Shown: piece after piece, positions 16,705 through 26,936 of the stretch | Position numbering within the stretch: the first letter of the stretch is position 1 | How the letters are laid out: the number at the start of each line of letters is the position of its first letter | Origin: Planctomycetota bacterium | GTDB lineage: Bacteria; Planctomycetota; UBA1135; UBA2386 | Assembly: GCA_016795295.1 (NCBI GenBank) | Contig: JAEUHP010000117.1 | Coordinates: 1 to 55,669, forward strand | Direction of reading: 5' to 3' | Length of the DNA stretch: 55,669 nt | Program-made: the position numbers and the translations under genes | Notes under the pieces: model-generated | The model's input: only the letters and a program-made list of their open reading frames with translations | The model's database searches: none | What the model was told of the DNA's origin: nothing

Positions 16705-18264
16705 ATGCACCACACCATGTCCAGGCTGCTCGCCGCATCTCTCCTGTGTTCCCAGGCTTGCCTGCTCGCCCAAGGGGACTTCCAGCTCGACCGCATCACC
16801 CCGGGAACGCTCGGCGGCCTACTGTCGCTGCGCGTCGCGGGAGCCCCTCCAGCGGCGGTCGGCGCCTGGGCGGTGTCGATCAGCCGCGGGCCGTTCGCTT
16901 TGAGCAGCGTCGATCCCGGCGACACGCGCTCGCTGCAAGTCGGCACCGAACTCAGCGGCGCCTGGCAACTGCTGCTGACGAACGGCTCCGGCGCGGCCAG
17001 CCTCGACCTCAACCTGCCGCCCAACCCCGCCTACGCCGGCATCGTCTGGCACTGGCAGAGCCTGATGCTCGCAACCAGCGGCCCGCGCGTGGTCGGCGCC
17101 CTCAGCAACGGCGCCACCACCCAGCTCGGCAGCGCCGGCGTGGGCCTCTACGCCCCCAGCACCCTGGCCACGGCGCGCGGCTTCGGCGCCAGCCTGTTCG
17201 ACCGCGACAACAACGGCGGTGCCGGCGACGTGCTGGTGACCGGTGGCGGCGCCGGCAGCCTGACTGCGGCCACCGGCCTCGCCAGCACCGAACTCTGGGA
17301 CTTCCGGCGCATGCAGCGGCTGCCCGGCCCGACCATGACCACCGCGCGCGCCCTGCACCTCGCCGTGCCGCTCGCGGACGGCCGCACGCTCCTGGTCGGC
17401 GGCGCCAACGCCTTGGGCACCGTGCTCGCGTCGTGCGAGATCTACGACCCGGCGACCAACCAGTTCACCGCCACCGGCAGCATGGCCACGCCGCGCACCC
17501 TGCACGCCGCGTGCCGGCTGGCCGACGGCCGCGTGATGGTCGCTGGCGGCACTTCGGACCTCACCGACACCACGGCGGCGATCACCAACGTGCTCAGCAG
17601 CGTCGAGATCTGGAACCCCGCCACCGGCCAATGGAGCGCCGGACCCGCCCTCGGCGGCCGGCGCCTGGCTCCGGCTCTGGTGCGCCTGTCGAACAACCAG
17701 GTGATGGTCAGCGGCGGCGTCGAGGTGTCGTTCTTCCTGGGCGTGCCGCTGGCCGCGGTCAGCACGCCGAACGTGCAGCGTTGGAACCCCGCCACCAACA
17801 CCTGGACCAACGGCCCGAACATGCCGAACGGCCGCGCCGGCCACCAGTACAACGCCGTGACCCTGGCCGACAACCGCGTGCTGCTGACCGGCGGCACCTT
17901 GGTGCCCAACCTGCTGGGCGCCGCGAACGCCACGCCGATCGCCGCCGCCGACGTCTACAACCCGGCCACCAACACCTGGGCCAGCTTCCCGATGCCGACT
18001 GCCCGCGCCCTGCACAGCGCCACGTTGCTCCAGGACGGTCGGGTGGTCGTGTGCGGCGGTGCCCAGGGCACCCTGACCACGCCGGTCTCGATCGACAACG
18101 TCGAACTGTTCACGCCGGCCACCAACACCTGGACGGTGCTGGCGCCGCTGCGCGCACCGCGCGCCGGCCATGCCGCGGAACGCACCCCGGACGGCATGGT
18201 GGTGCTGTTCGGCGGCCAGGACGCCGTGGCCACCACCAACAGCATCGAGACGCTGCGCTTTTGA
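16705..18264 (+). CDS. secreted kelch-repeat protein
   Basis: 519 residues with an N-terminal signal peptide (MSRLLAASLLCSQACLLA, from the second Met at 16717). Residues about 22-130 are a beta-rich module whose end, LNLPPNPAYAGIVWHWQSL, resembles the C-terminal module of other secreted proteins here. About 150-519 form six or seven kelch units with the pattern DGRVLLTGG...YNPATNTW...M..AR..H, predicting a beta-propeller. Pairs such as DGRTLLVGG and DGRVMVAGG mark the blades. Bacterial secreted kelch proteins bind sugars or surface ligands, but the ligand here is unknown. The downstream glycosyltransferase gene overlaps its stop. Confidence 0.87.
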   Translation: MHHTMSRLLAASLLCSQACLLAQGDFQLDRITPGTLGGLLSLRVAGAPPAAVGAWAVSISRGPFALSSVDPGDTRSLQVGTELSGAWQLLLTNGSGAASLDLNLPPNPAYAGIVWHWQSLMLATSGPRVVGALSNGATTQLGSAGVGLYAPSTLATARGFGASLFDRDNNGGAGDVLVTGGGAGSLTAATGLASTELWDFRRMQRLPGPTMTTARALHLAVPLADGRTLLVGGANALGTVLASCEIYDPATNQFTATGSMATPRTLHAACRLADGRVMVAGGTSDLTDTTAAITNVLSSVEIWNPATGQWSAGPALGGRRLAPALVRLSNNQVMVSGGVEVSFFLGVPLAAVSTPNVQRWNPATNTWTNGPNMPNGRAGHQYNAVTLADNRVLLTGGTLVPNLLGAANATPIAAADVYNPATNTWASFPMPTARALHSATLLQDGRVVVCGGAQGTLTTPVSIDNVELFTPATNTWTVLAPLRAPRAGHAAERTPDGMVVLFGGQDAVATTNSIETLRF

Positions 18265-19616
18265 GCGCGGCGGTGGAGCTGCGCCAGCAGCGCCTGCTGC
18301 GCTGGTGCCGGGTGGGCTTCGGCCTGCTCGGTGCGTTCGTGTTGCTGCGGGCGGTGCTGCGGCCCGAGCACCGCGGCGTGATCCTGGACCATCTGGAGTT
18401 CGGCCGCCGGCTCTGGCTCGGCGAACCGGTCTACGCGCCCTGGCCTGCGGGCCGCGGCGGGGCCATGCATCCATTGCACCCGCCCTACCCGCCGTCGTTC
18501 GGCCTCCTGACCATGCCGTTCGCCGGGCTCGCCGCTCTCGGCGGCACACCCCTGGCGCGGGCCGGCTGGGCAATCCTGCAACTGGCCTGCGCGGTGGGCG
18601 TGGCCCGGCTGCTGCGCCGCCTCGCCGAGCCCTGGGTGCCCAACTGGTCGGCGCTGCGCTGGTATGGCCTGTGGGCGCTCCTGCTGCTGCTCGGCGGGCG
18701 GTTCCTGCTCCGCGACCTGCACGGCGGCGGCGGCAACCTGGTCAATCTCTGGTTGTGCCTTGCCGCGTTCGCGGCGGCGAGCTCCGGACGCGAACGCCTG
18801 GCGGGCCTGTGGCTCGGCTGCTCGCTCGCCACCAAACCGACGCAGCTGTGGCTGTGGCCTCTGCTGCTGCTGTTCGGCCAGCGGCGCGCCGCGGGGTGGA
18901 CGCTGCTGTGCGGCGCCGGGGCCGCGTTGGCGTCCTTGGCCCTGCTGCGCTTCGACCCGGCGTGCTGGGTGCGCTGGGTGCAGGGCAGTGTGGCGCTGGC
19001 CGGGCAGGCGGATGCGTTCGCCGAGCCCGAACTCGGCTTTCCGCCGTTCACCTGGATGAACCAATCGCTGCGCTGCGCGCTGGCGCGTTGGCTCGGCACG
19101 GTGCCGGAACCGTTCGCCGCCCAGGTCGAACTGTGGCCCCCGGAAGGCCTCGGCCTGCCGGTGCCGCACGTCGCCTGGCTCGCGCGCGCACTGCATGGTG
19201 CCTTGTTGGTTGGTTTGTACACCGTGGCGTGGCGCGCCCGCCGCAGCCCGAGCGCGCAGCCGGTGGTGCTGGCGGCCGCCCTGGTCGCCTCGGTCCTGCT
19301 CAGTCCCTTGTCCTGGAAAGCCCACCACACCGCGTTGTTGCCGGCCCTCGCCGGCGCAGTGGTTGCGGCGCACCTCGGCGTGCGCTGGCTCGGGTGGCTG
19401 CTCGGAGTCTGGTTCGTGGCCTGTGCGCTGCCCGGGCGCGATCTGGTCGGCGACCGCGTCGACGAACTGGGCAACAGCCTCTACCTGGTGACCCTCGGCG
19501 ACACCGTGCTGCTGGCCACCGCGCTGGTTGCGGCCTGGCGACTCGCCGGCCGCTCAGCGCCGCCGCAGCACCACGAACCCTTGCCGAGCGCAGCGCTCGG
19601 CCAGCGGCTCCGGTAG
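18261..19616 (+). CDS. GT87-type polytopic glycosyltransferase
   Basis: Integral membrane protein of about 451 residues with ten or so hydrophobic helices, resembling the DUF2029/GT87 (polyprenol-phosphate-mannose alpha-mannosyltransferase-like) family. An acidic pair follows the first helix (ILDHLEFGRRLWLGEPVYAPW), the site of the catalytic acid in GT-C enzymes. The family motifs HPPYPPSFGLLTMPF, LATKPTQ and PLSWKAHHTALLPAL are visible. The start is uncertain: TTG at 18261 overlaps the kelch stop as TTGA, and GTG at 18273 is an alternative. The 3' end overlaps the convergent glycosyltransferase gene by 63 bases. It probably transfers a hexose from a lipid-phosphate donor to an extracytoplasmic glycan. 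Confidence 0.78.
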   Translation: MSAAVELRQQRLLRWCRVGFGLLGAFVLLRAVLRPEHRGVILDHLEFGRRLWLGEPVYAPWPAGRGGAMHPLHPPYPPSFGLLTMPFAGLAALGGTPLARAGWAILQLACAVGVARLLRRLAEPWVPNWSALRWYGLWALLLLLGGRFLLRDLHGGGGNLVNLWLCLAAFAAASSGRERLAGLWLGCSLATKPTQLWLWPLLLLFGQRRAAGWTLLCGAGAALASLALLRFDPACWVRWVQGSVALAGQADAFAEPELGFPPFTWMNQSLRCALARWLGTVPEPFAAQVELWPPEGLGLPVPHVAWLARALHGALLVGLYTVAWRARRSPSAQPVVLAAALVASVLLSPLSWKAHHTALLPALAGAVVAAHLGVRWLGWLLGVWFVACALPGRDLVGDRVDELGNSLYLVTLGDTVLLATALVAAWRLAGRSAPPQHHEPLPSAALGQRLR

Positions 19617-20921
19617 CGGCCACGGTTCGAACGGCGCCGCGAGCAAGGCCGCGGCTTCGGCCGCAGAGCTTCTCCGACTCTGCGTCGCCAAGACCACGAC
19701 CCGCACGTTCGGCGCGGCGGCCTGCTCGACCAGCTGCGCCGCGGTGAAGTGGCGCGGCTCTGGTGGCTTCCGGCCGGCGAAGTAAGCCACCCGCGGCAGG
19801 TCGCTGACCAGCTGGGCCGCCGGTGGCAGCTCGGCCGCGAGCCAATGGCCGAGTTCGCGTTCCACTTGGCGGCTGGCCGGGATCAGGCCGTTGTGGTTGA
19901 TCCACAACCCGCTGCCGACCAACAGCCACGCCCCCAGCGCACGCACCCGGCGCGGCGCACGTGCCAGCTCCGCCCCGGCCAACGTCGCGACCGGCACCGC
20001 CGCCGAGAGGAAGAACCGCCGCCGCACCACGAACGAGGCCACGGCGGCGACCTGCAGCGCGATGCCGAGCCAGAGCGGCGCGGCCGCGCTGCGTTCGGCC
20101 GAGGTGGTGCGCCGCCAGCGCAGGGCCGCGGCGAGCAGCAGCAGGCTGGCCAGTCCGAAGGCTTCGACGAACGGTCCCGGCATCGCCACCAGGTTGCGCA
20201 ACCAGGCGCCGCGTTCGGGCAGATCGTCGCGCTGCTCGTGGAAGGTGTGCAACGGCAACAGATGCCACGGCAACCCGACCACGAACCGCCAGGTCGGCAA
20301 CGCCAGCACGGCCACGGCTGCCAGCCACAACGCCCGCAGGTGGCGGCGCGGCTGCACCGCGGCGAAAGCCACCGCCAGCAACACGCCTTCGGGCCGGATC
20401 CAGTACGCAACGCCCGCCAGCAGCCCGCACCAGCCACTGCGCCCTTGGATGCCCCACCAAGTGCCCCAGGCCATCACCAGCAAGAACAGGGGTTCGCTGA
20501 ACAACTCCGCCCCCATGCGCGGCAGCAGCGGGCCGAAGGCGAAGCACAGGGCGGCTCCCGGGCCAGCGCCAGGACGCAGCCGTTCGGCGATGCCACGCAC
20601 CGCCGGCACCGTCGCGCCGAGGGCCAGCGCGCCGAGCCACGCCCCCACCCATTCGGCAGTTCCGCCCAGCCACACGAACGGCGCCATGGCGAGCGGCCAG
20701 CCAGGCGGGAACACGAGACCCAGCGCGGCCGCCGCTTGGCCAGCGGCGAACTGCTCGGCCATCCACAGGTACGAGGCCGCGTCTTCGGTCGGCACCGGCG
20801 AGCCACCGTGGAGCCAGAGGGACCACGCTGAGGCGGCAAGCGCCAGCGCAGCCACGGCCCCATGCCGCCGCAGCCACGAAGCTCGGCGGGTCCAGGCTTC
20901 GGCGGACCGCGCAACCGTCAT
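19554..20921 (-). CDS. GT39/ArnT-like polytopic glycosyltransferase
   Basis: 455-residue membrane protein with roughly ten helices and a soluble C-terminal tail (about 365-455), of GT-C architecture like ArnT/PMT-type dolichyl- or undecaprenyl-phosphate sugar transferases. The first loop carries the acidic motif PTEDAASYLWMAEQFAAG expected for the catalytic Asp. FPPGWPLAMAPF and SEPLFLLVMAWGTWWG are typical later blocks. The tail (LVSDLPRVAYFAGRKP) matches the soluble domain seen in many planctomycete family members. The sugar and acceptor cannot be told. It converges on the GT87 gene with a 63-base overlap and is divergent from the PKD protein gene. Confidence 0.78.
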   Translation of the reverse strand: MTVARSAEAWTRRASWLRRHGAVAALALAASAWSLWLHGGSPVPTEDAASYLWMAEQFAAGQAAAALGLVFPPGWPLAMAPFVWLGGTAEWVGAWLGALALGATVPAVRGIAERLRPGAGPGAALCFAFGPLLPRMGAELFSEPLFLLVMAWGTWWGIQGRSGWCGLLAGVAYWIRPEGVLLAVAFAAVQPRRHLRALWLAAVAVLALPTWRFVVGLPWHLLPLHTFHEQRDDLPERGAWLRNLVAMPGPFVEAFGLASLLLLAAALRWRRTTSAERSAAAPLWLGIALQVAAVASFVVRRRFFLSAAVPVATLAGAELARAPRRVRALGAWLLVGSGLWINHNGLIPASRQVERELGHWLAAELPPAAQLVSDLPRVAYFAGRKPPEPRHFTAAQLVEQAAAPNVRVVVLATQSRRSSAAEAAALLAAPFEPWPLPEPLAERCARQGFVVLRRR

Positions 20922-21086
20922 GCGCGCGGCAGCATGCCAAGGCAGGCAACCCGGCACAATCGGCCCACCGCAAACGGCGCTTCGAGATGCCACCGCCAGG
21001 GTGCTTCTCTCACGCGCCAGAGCACGCCACAATGCGCAGCCCCGCCAACCGGCGGGTCCTGTCACACCCCTCGGAACTTCCCACTC

Positions 21087-23072
21087 ATGAAACACTTCCT
21101 GCTCGCCGCCTTGCTCGGCTCCAGCGCCGCCCTGGCCCAGATCCAGACGCTGACCACGACCATGGTCGGTGGCCTGACGCTGACCGGCTACACCGGCGCG
21201 AACACGCTCTACTTCGACGTCAACGTCACGGCACCCAACGGCATCCTGCTGTCGCAGTTCGACCTGCGCACCCAAACCGGGACCGGCACCACCGGCCCGA
21301 TCACCGTCTACCGCACCGCGCTCGGCGGCACGCAGACGGGCAACCGTGCCAACGCCTCCGTCTGGACCGCGATCGGCACCGCCACCGTGAACGGCGTCGG
21401 CACGTCCGTGGCCACGCTGACGACCCCGGCGTTCCTGGCGGCGGGCCAGTACGGCATCGCCATCCACATGGTCAACGTGCAGGCGGTCTACACCAATCCG
21501 GCCACCCCAGTGCCGCCGCTGCCCACGCTGTTCTCGAATGCCGACCTGGCGATCAACTGCGCCGACGCCCGCATCCAGAACTCGACGCCCACGGCGCCGA
21601 TCAGCGGTGGCGTGTCTGCCGTGCGCACCCCGAACCTGGTGCTCCACTACAGCACCGGCAAGGTGTGCAACTTCACGGCGTCGACCACCAGCGGTAACGC
21701 GCCACTCACCGTGCAGTTCCAGAACGCCTGCGCCACCACCGATCCAGGTGGCATCCTCACCTACGCCTGGGACTTCGACGGCGACACGGTGACCGACTCG
21801 ACGCTGCCGAACCCGCAGCACACCTACACCCAGTGCGGCACCTACACGGTGTCCCTGACCGTGATCGACGCCAACGGCGTGCTGACGGAGACCAAGAACA
21901 ACTTCATCGTGGTCGATCCGCTCACGGCGGACTTCTCGTGGACCAAGGTCGCGGATCCGGCAGTGTTCCAGTTCACCTCGCTGGCGTCGTCCTCGGCCAC
22001 GACGTTCGCCTGGGACCTGGACGGTGACGGCAACGTCGACACCACCCAGCAGAACCCGCTGTTCTCGTACTCGGCGGGCTGCGGCTCGTTCCCGATCACG
22101 CTGAACGTCACCAACAGCTGCCGCACCGCCAGCCGCACCAAGCAGTTCGTGCCGCTGCCGGGCGCCACCACCCTGTTCCAGTCCAACAACGCCGGCGTGG
22201 CCGGTTCGGGCCTGTTCTTCGACGTCACCGTGACCAACCCGGACGGCATTTCTCTGTGCGCGGTGTCGGTCAACATCAACGGCGGCACCGGCACCAACTT
22301 CACGGCCGATGTCTACACCACGCCGGGCACCTACGTCGGCAACGACGCCAACGCCGCCGCGTGGACCCTGATCGGTTCGGGCTCGGGCACCTCGCGGGGC
22401 CTGAACAACCCGAGCACGGTCAGCTTCGCGCCGGTCTACCTGACGCCGGGCTCGTACGGCTTCGCGGTCTACGTGAACGGCATCGGTCCGGCCTACTCGG
22501 GCACCGGGGCGAACCCGGCTCCGGGCCTGCCGACCTACACCAGCACCGACTTGCGCTTCGACCTCGGTCTGGCGCGCAACGGCCTGTTCGGCGCTGCCAC
22601 CACCGTGTTCACCCCGCGCATCTTCAACGGCACGCTGCACTACGAGACCGTGGCGCAGGGTCTGGCCGTCTACCAGGTGTTCGGTGCCGGCTGCGCTGGC
22701 AGCCTCGGCGTCCCGGGCAACCAGGTGACCAACCTGCCGCGCCTCGGCCAGACGCTGTCGGCGGACTTCAACAACCTGCCGACCAACGTCGCGTTCCACA
22801 TGCTGGGCTTCAGCCGGACCTTCTCGAACCTGGGCCCGCTGCCGGCGGACCTGACGCCGTTCGGTGCGCCCGGCTGCTTCTCGCGGGTCAGCCCGGACGC
22901 GGTCTCCCTGCTGCTCGGCACCAACAACCAGGCCACCTTCACCTGGACCCTGCCGAACAACGGCACGTTCCTCGGCCTGCGTCTCTACAACCAGGCGCTG
23001 GCCCTGTCGCCCGGGACCAACGCGCTCGGCGGCGTGCTGTCGCCGGCTTCGATGATCGTGCTCGGCAACTGA
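21087..23072 (+). CDS. secreted PKD-domain protein with lineage-type C-terminal module
   Basis: 661-residue exported protein. The signal peptide is MKHFLLAALLGSSAALAQ. About residues 20-190 form a beta domain, repeated in divergent form at about 360-520 (compare TLYFDVNVTAPNGILLSQFDL with LFFDVTVTNPDGISLC). Between them are one clear and one weaker PKD domain (about 195-275 YAWDFDGD, and 285-350 FAWDLDGDG). The last ~130 residues are a module starting VFGAGCAGSLG and ending LGLRLYNQALAL, shared with the RCC1-like protein at 46479. PKD domains usually mediate binding or spacing in extracellular proteins; no catalytic motif is visible. Likely surface or secreted. Confidence 0.85.
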   Translation: MKHFLLAALLGSSAALAQIQTLTTTMVGGLTLTGYTGANTLYFDVNVTAPNGILLSQFDLRTQTGTGTTGPITVYRTALGGTQTGNRANASVWTAIGTATVNGVGTSVATLTTPAFLAAGQYGIAIHMVNVQAVYTNPATPVPPLPTLFSNADLAINCADARIQNSTPTAPISGGVSAVRTPNLVLHYSTGKVCNFTASTTSGNAPLTVQFQNACATTDPGGILTYAWDFDGDTVTDSTLPNPQHTYTQCGTYTVSLTVIDANGVLTETKNNFIVVDPLTADFSWTKVADPAVFQFTSLASSSATTFAWDLDGDGNVDTTQQNPLFSYSAGCGSFPITLNVTNSCRTASRTKQFVPLPGATTLFQSNNAGVAGSGLFFDVTVTNPDGISLCAVSVNINGGTGTNFTADVYTTPGTYVGNDANAAAWTLIGSGSGTSRGLNNPSTVSFAPVYLTPGSYGFAVYVNGIGPAYSGTGANPAPGLPTYTSTDLRFDLGLARNGLFGAATTVFTPRIFNGTLHYETVAQGLAVYQVFGAGCAGSLGVPGNQVTNLPRLGQTLSADFNNLPTNVAFHMLGFSRTFSNLGPLPADLTPFGAPGCFSRVSPDAVSLLLGTNNQATFTWTLPNNGTFLGLRLYNQALALSPGTNALGGVLSPASMIVLGN

Positions 23073-23093
23073 AGCCCGCTCGGCACGAAGTCA

Positions 23094-23130
23094 CAGCGGC
23101 TGCCGGCGGTCCGTCCGTCGGCGGCCGCTG
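23094..23130. terminator. long hairpin between convergent genes
   Basis: Arms of 16 bases (23094-23109 and 23115-23130) pair with two mismatches around a 5-base loop, 21 bases after the PKD gene stop and 62 bases from the stop of the convergent phosphorylase gene. There is no T run; it may serve as a bidirectional terminator or RNA stabiliser. Confidence 0.5.
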
Positions 23131-23192
23131 GTGCCAACCGGCCCGCCAGACTGCGGCACGAACCCGGCGCCCTGCGCAGGCCGCAAACGGCG

Positions 23193-24503
<1,311 letters not shown>

Positions 24504-24546
24504 CAGCGCCCCTCGCTGCGGCCGGCGCCGCAAGGCTCGAAACCAC

Positions 24547-25395
24547 TCACGGCGCCACCGGGTGCCACAGGGTCTTGGTCTCGACGAACGGCTCGACGAA
24601 GGCGAGGCCACGCAGCCGGGCCGGATCGCGCAGACCGTCCTGCGGCAGCTCGATCCGGCGCACGCGCTTGCAGTTGTCCGCGGCCAGGGCCACGACGTCC
24701 GCGGGCAACGGCACGCCGGCGAACAGGCCGTCGAGCTCGCGGTGGCTGGCGAACGGCGCGAGGAGCTCGGCGCGGTGCCCGGCCAAGAGGTTCAGCGCCC
24801 CCGCCGGCACATCACTCGACGCCGCGACTTCGCCCAGCGCGAGGCCGGCGCAGGGCGCGCGTTCGCTGCACAGTGCCACCACGGCGTTGCCGGCGGCCAG
24901 CAGCGGCAGCGCCAGCGCCAGCATGCCCGCGAGTGGCAGCGCGTCGGGCGCCAGCACGCCGACCACCCCACACGGCTCGACCGTGGAGAAGGCGAAGAAC
25001 GGCCCGTTCACGCCGTTCTGGCTGCCGAGCAGGCTCGGCAACTTGTCGCACAGCCCGGCGTACCAGACCGCCAGATCGACCGCGGCAGCCACTTCGCGCT
25101 GCGCTGCGGCGGGGGTGGCCCCACACAGGCGCAGTTCGTCGACCAGTGCCGCCCGCCGGCTGCTCAACATCTCGGCCAGCCGGTAGAGGATCTGGCCACG
25201 CAGGTAGCCGGTGGCCTGCCGCCAGGCCGCGAGCCCACTGCGCGCCGCGACCACCGCGTCGCGCAGGTCCTTACGGCTGCCACGCGCGACGTTCAGGGTC
25301 GGATTGCCGGCCGGCTGGTAGCTGCGCCCCGACTCGCTGCGCGGGAACTTGCCGCCGACGAACAGTTTGTAGGTCTTGGGCACGGGTAGGGTCAT
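24547..25395 (-). CDS. half-length aldehyde dehydrogenase homologue, no catalytic residues
   Basis: 282-residue protein that aligns with the N-terminal, NAD-binding portion of aldehyde dehydrogenases: YKLFVGGKF, GRSYQPAGNPTLNVARGSR, LLAAGNAVVALCSE and LNLLAGHRAEL. The usual PWNFP motif is replaced by a degenerate APDALPL. The catalytic domain with the Glu of ELGG and the Cys of GQ-x-C is absent. The frame has a proper start and stop and the C terminus (VEPFVETKTLWHPVA) looks designed rather than broken, so this is probably a stable non-catalytic partner and not a frameshift. It sits 21 bases downstream of a full aldehyde dehydrogenase gene, so a heteromeric complex with it is plausible inference. 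Confidence 0.8.
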   Translation of the reverse strand: MTLPVPKTYKLFVGGKFPRSESGRSYQPAGNPTLNVARGSRKDLRDAVVAARSGLAAWRQATGYLRGQILYRLAEMLSSRRAALVDELRLCGATPAAAQREVAAAVDLAVWYAGLCDKLPSLLGSQNGVNGPFFAFSTVEPCGVVGVLAPDALPLAGMLALALPLLAAGNAVVALCSERAPCAGLALGEVAASSDVPAGALNLLAGHRAELLAPFASHRELDGLFAGVPLPADVVALAADNCKRVRRIELPQDGLRDPARLRGLAFVEPFVETKTLWHPVAP

Positions 25396-25416
25396 GGCCG
25401 TGGTCTCTCGAGTGGT

Positions 25417-26928
25417 TCAGGCCGGGGTCGGAGCATCGGGCAACCGCAGGTAGGCGCGCAGGCCTTGGCGTCCACCCTCACGGCCGAAGCCCGATTCTTT
25501 GTAGCCGCCGAACGGCGCCGCCGGATCGAAGCGATTGTAGGTGTTGTTCCAGACCACGCCGGCCTGCAGGCGTTCGGCCACCCACAGGATGCGCGCGCCC
25601 TTGTCGGTCCAGACGCCGGCGGAGAGCCCGTAGCTGGTGTTGTTGGCTTTCTCGATGGCTTCGTCGGGGGTGCGGAAGGTCGACACGGTCAGCACCGGGC
25701 CGAAGATCTCTTCGCGCGCGATGCGGTGGCTCTGCGCCACCCCGGTGAACAGCGTCGGCGGCCACCAGAAGCCGCGCTCGGGCAGTCGGCACGGCGGCTG
25801 GAAACACGTGGCTCCCTCGGCGCGCCCCGCCGCGCACAGCGCTTCGATGCGCGCCAACTGCTGGGCCGAGTGGATCGCCCCCATGTCGGTGTTCTTGTCC
25901 AGCGGGTTGCCGACCCGGATGCGCGCCATGCGCCGCTGCAACTTGGCGACGAACGCATCGTGCACACTCTCCTGCACCAAGAGCCGCGAACCGGCGCAGC
26001 AGACGTGGCCCTGGTTCATGAAGATGCCGCGCACCACGCCTTCGACCGCTTGGTCCAGCGCCGCGTCTTCGAACACCAGATGCGCCGCTTTGCCGCCCAG
26101 CTCGAGCGTCAGGTCGATGCCGCGGCCGGCGACCTGGCGCTGGATCTCCTTGCCGACTTCGGTGCTGCCGGTGAACGCCACCTTGGCCAGCCCCTCGGCG
26201 CGCACCAGCGCGGCGCCGGTCGCACCGGCCCCGGTCACCACGTTCACCACGCCGGGCGGCAAACCCGCCTGCTGCAGCACTTCGCACAGACGCAGTGCAG
26301 TGAGCGGCGAGGTCTCGGCCGGCTTCAGCACCACGGTGTTGCCGGCCGCCAGGGCCGGCGCGATCTTCCACGCCGCCATCAGCAGCGGGAAGTTCCACGG
26401 AATGATCTGCCCCACCACGCCGAGCGGCTCCGGCACGGCCCCGGGGAACACCAGGTCGAGTTTGTCGGCCCAACCGGCGTGGTAGAAAAAGTGCTGCGCC
26501 GCCAAGGGCACGTCGATGTCGCGCGTCTCCGCGATCGGCTTGCCGTTGTCGAGCGTCTCCAGCACGGCGAACTCGCGCGCGCGCTCGAGCAACAGGCGCG
26601 CGATGCGGAACAGGTAGCGCGCCCGCTCCGTGCCCGGCAGGCGCCGCCACGAGCGGAACGCGCGCTGCGCCGCCACCACGGCCGCAGCGACATCCTTGGG
26701 CCCCGCCTCGGCCACCAGGGCCAGCTGGCGGCCGGTCGCCGGATCGCTGGTGGCGAAGTAGCGACCGGTCGAAGGCCGCACGAACGCGCCGTCGAGGAAC
26801 AGGCCGTAGCGCTCGGCCAGCACCACGTGGTCGGTGCTCTCGAGGGACGGCTCGTACGACCACGCGCCGCCGAACGGCAGTTCGGGGGCGGAGCGCTTGC
26901 GGCGGGCTTGGGTTCCGGGCTTGGCCAT
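25417..26928 (-). CDS. NAD(P)-dependent aldehyde dehydrogenase
   Basis: Full-length ALDH, 503 residues, cytoplasmic. Visible blocks are IIPWNFPLLMAAWKIAPAL, LKPAETSPLTALRL, the nucleotide-binding FTGSTEVGKEI, catalytic Glu in LELGGKAAHLVF, nucleophile in NQGHVCCAGSRL, and EEIFGPVLTV. Its place directly after deoC suggests that it oxidises the acetaldehyde released by the aldolase to acetate, which is inference from context. It starts nine bases after the deoC stop. The first ~35 residues are basic then acidic and lie ahead of the ALDH fold. Paired with the half-length homologue downstream. Confidence 0.93.
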   Translation of the reverse strand: MAKPGTQARRKRSAPELPFGGAWSYEPSLESTDHVVLAERYGLFLDGAFVRPSTGRYFATSDPATGRQLALVAEAGPKDVAAAVVAAQRAFRSWRRLPGTERARYLFRIARLLLERAREFAVLETLDNGKPIAETRDIDVPLAAQHFFYHAGWADKLDLVFPGAVPEPLGVVGQIIPWNFPLLMAAWKIAPALAAGNTVVLKPAETSPLTALRLCEVLQQAGLPPGVVNVVTGAGATGAALVRAEGLAKVAFTGSTEVGKEIQRQVAGRGIDLTLELGGKAAHLVFEDAALDQAVEGVVRGIFMNQGHVCCAGSRLLVQESVHDAFVAKLQRRMARIRVGNPLDKNTDMGAIHSAQQLARIEALCAAGRAEGATCFQPPCRLPERGFWWPPTLFTGVAQSHRIAREEIFGPVLTVSTFRTPDEAIEKANNTSYGLSAGVWTDKGARILWVAERLQAGVVWNNTYNRFDPAAPFGGYKESGFGREGGRQGLRAYLRLPDAPTPA

Positions 26929-26936
26929 GGGTTCGT

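Noticed and set aside
21100..22799. Minus-strand frame continuous with the GT39-like gene and antisense to the PKD gene
   Set aside because: The glycosyltransferase begins at 20921; upstream residues are low-complexity Arg/Val/Gly and mirror the PKD coding sequence.
24547..25395. Frameshifted full-length aldehyde dehydrogenase
   Set aside because: Downstream of the stop comes the phosphorylase gene after 43 bases, with no remnant of the catalytic domain in any frame.
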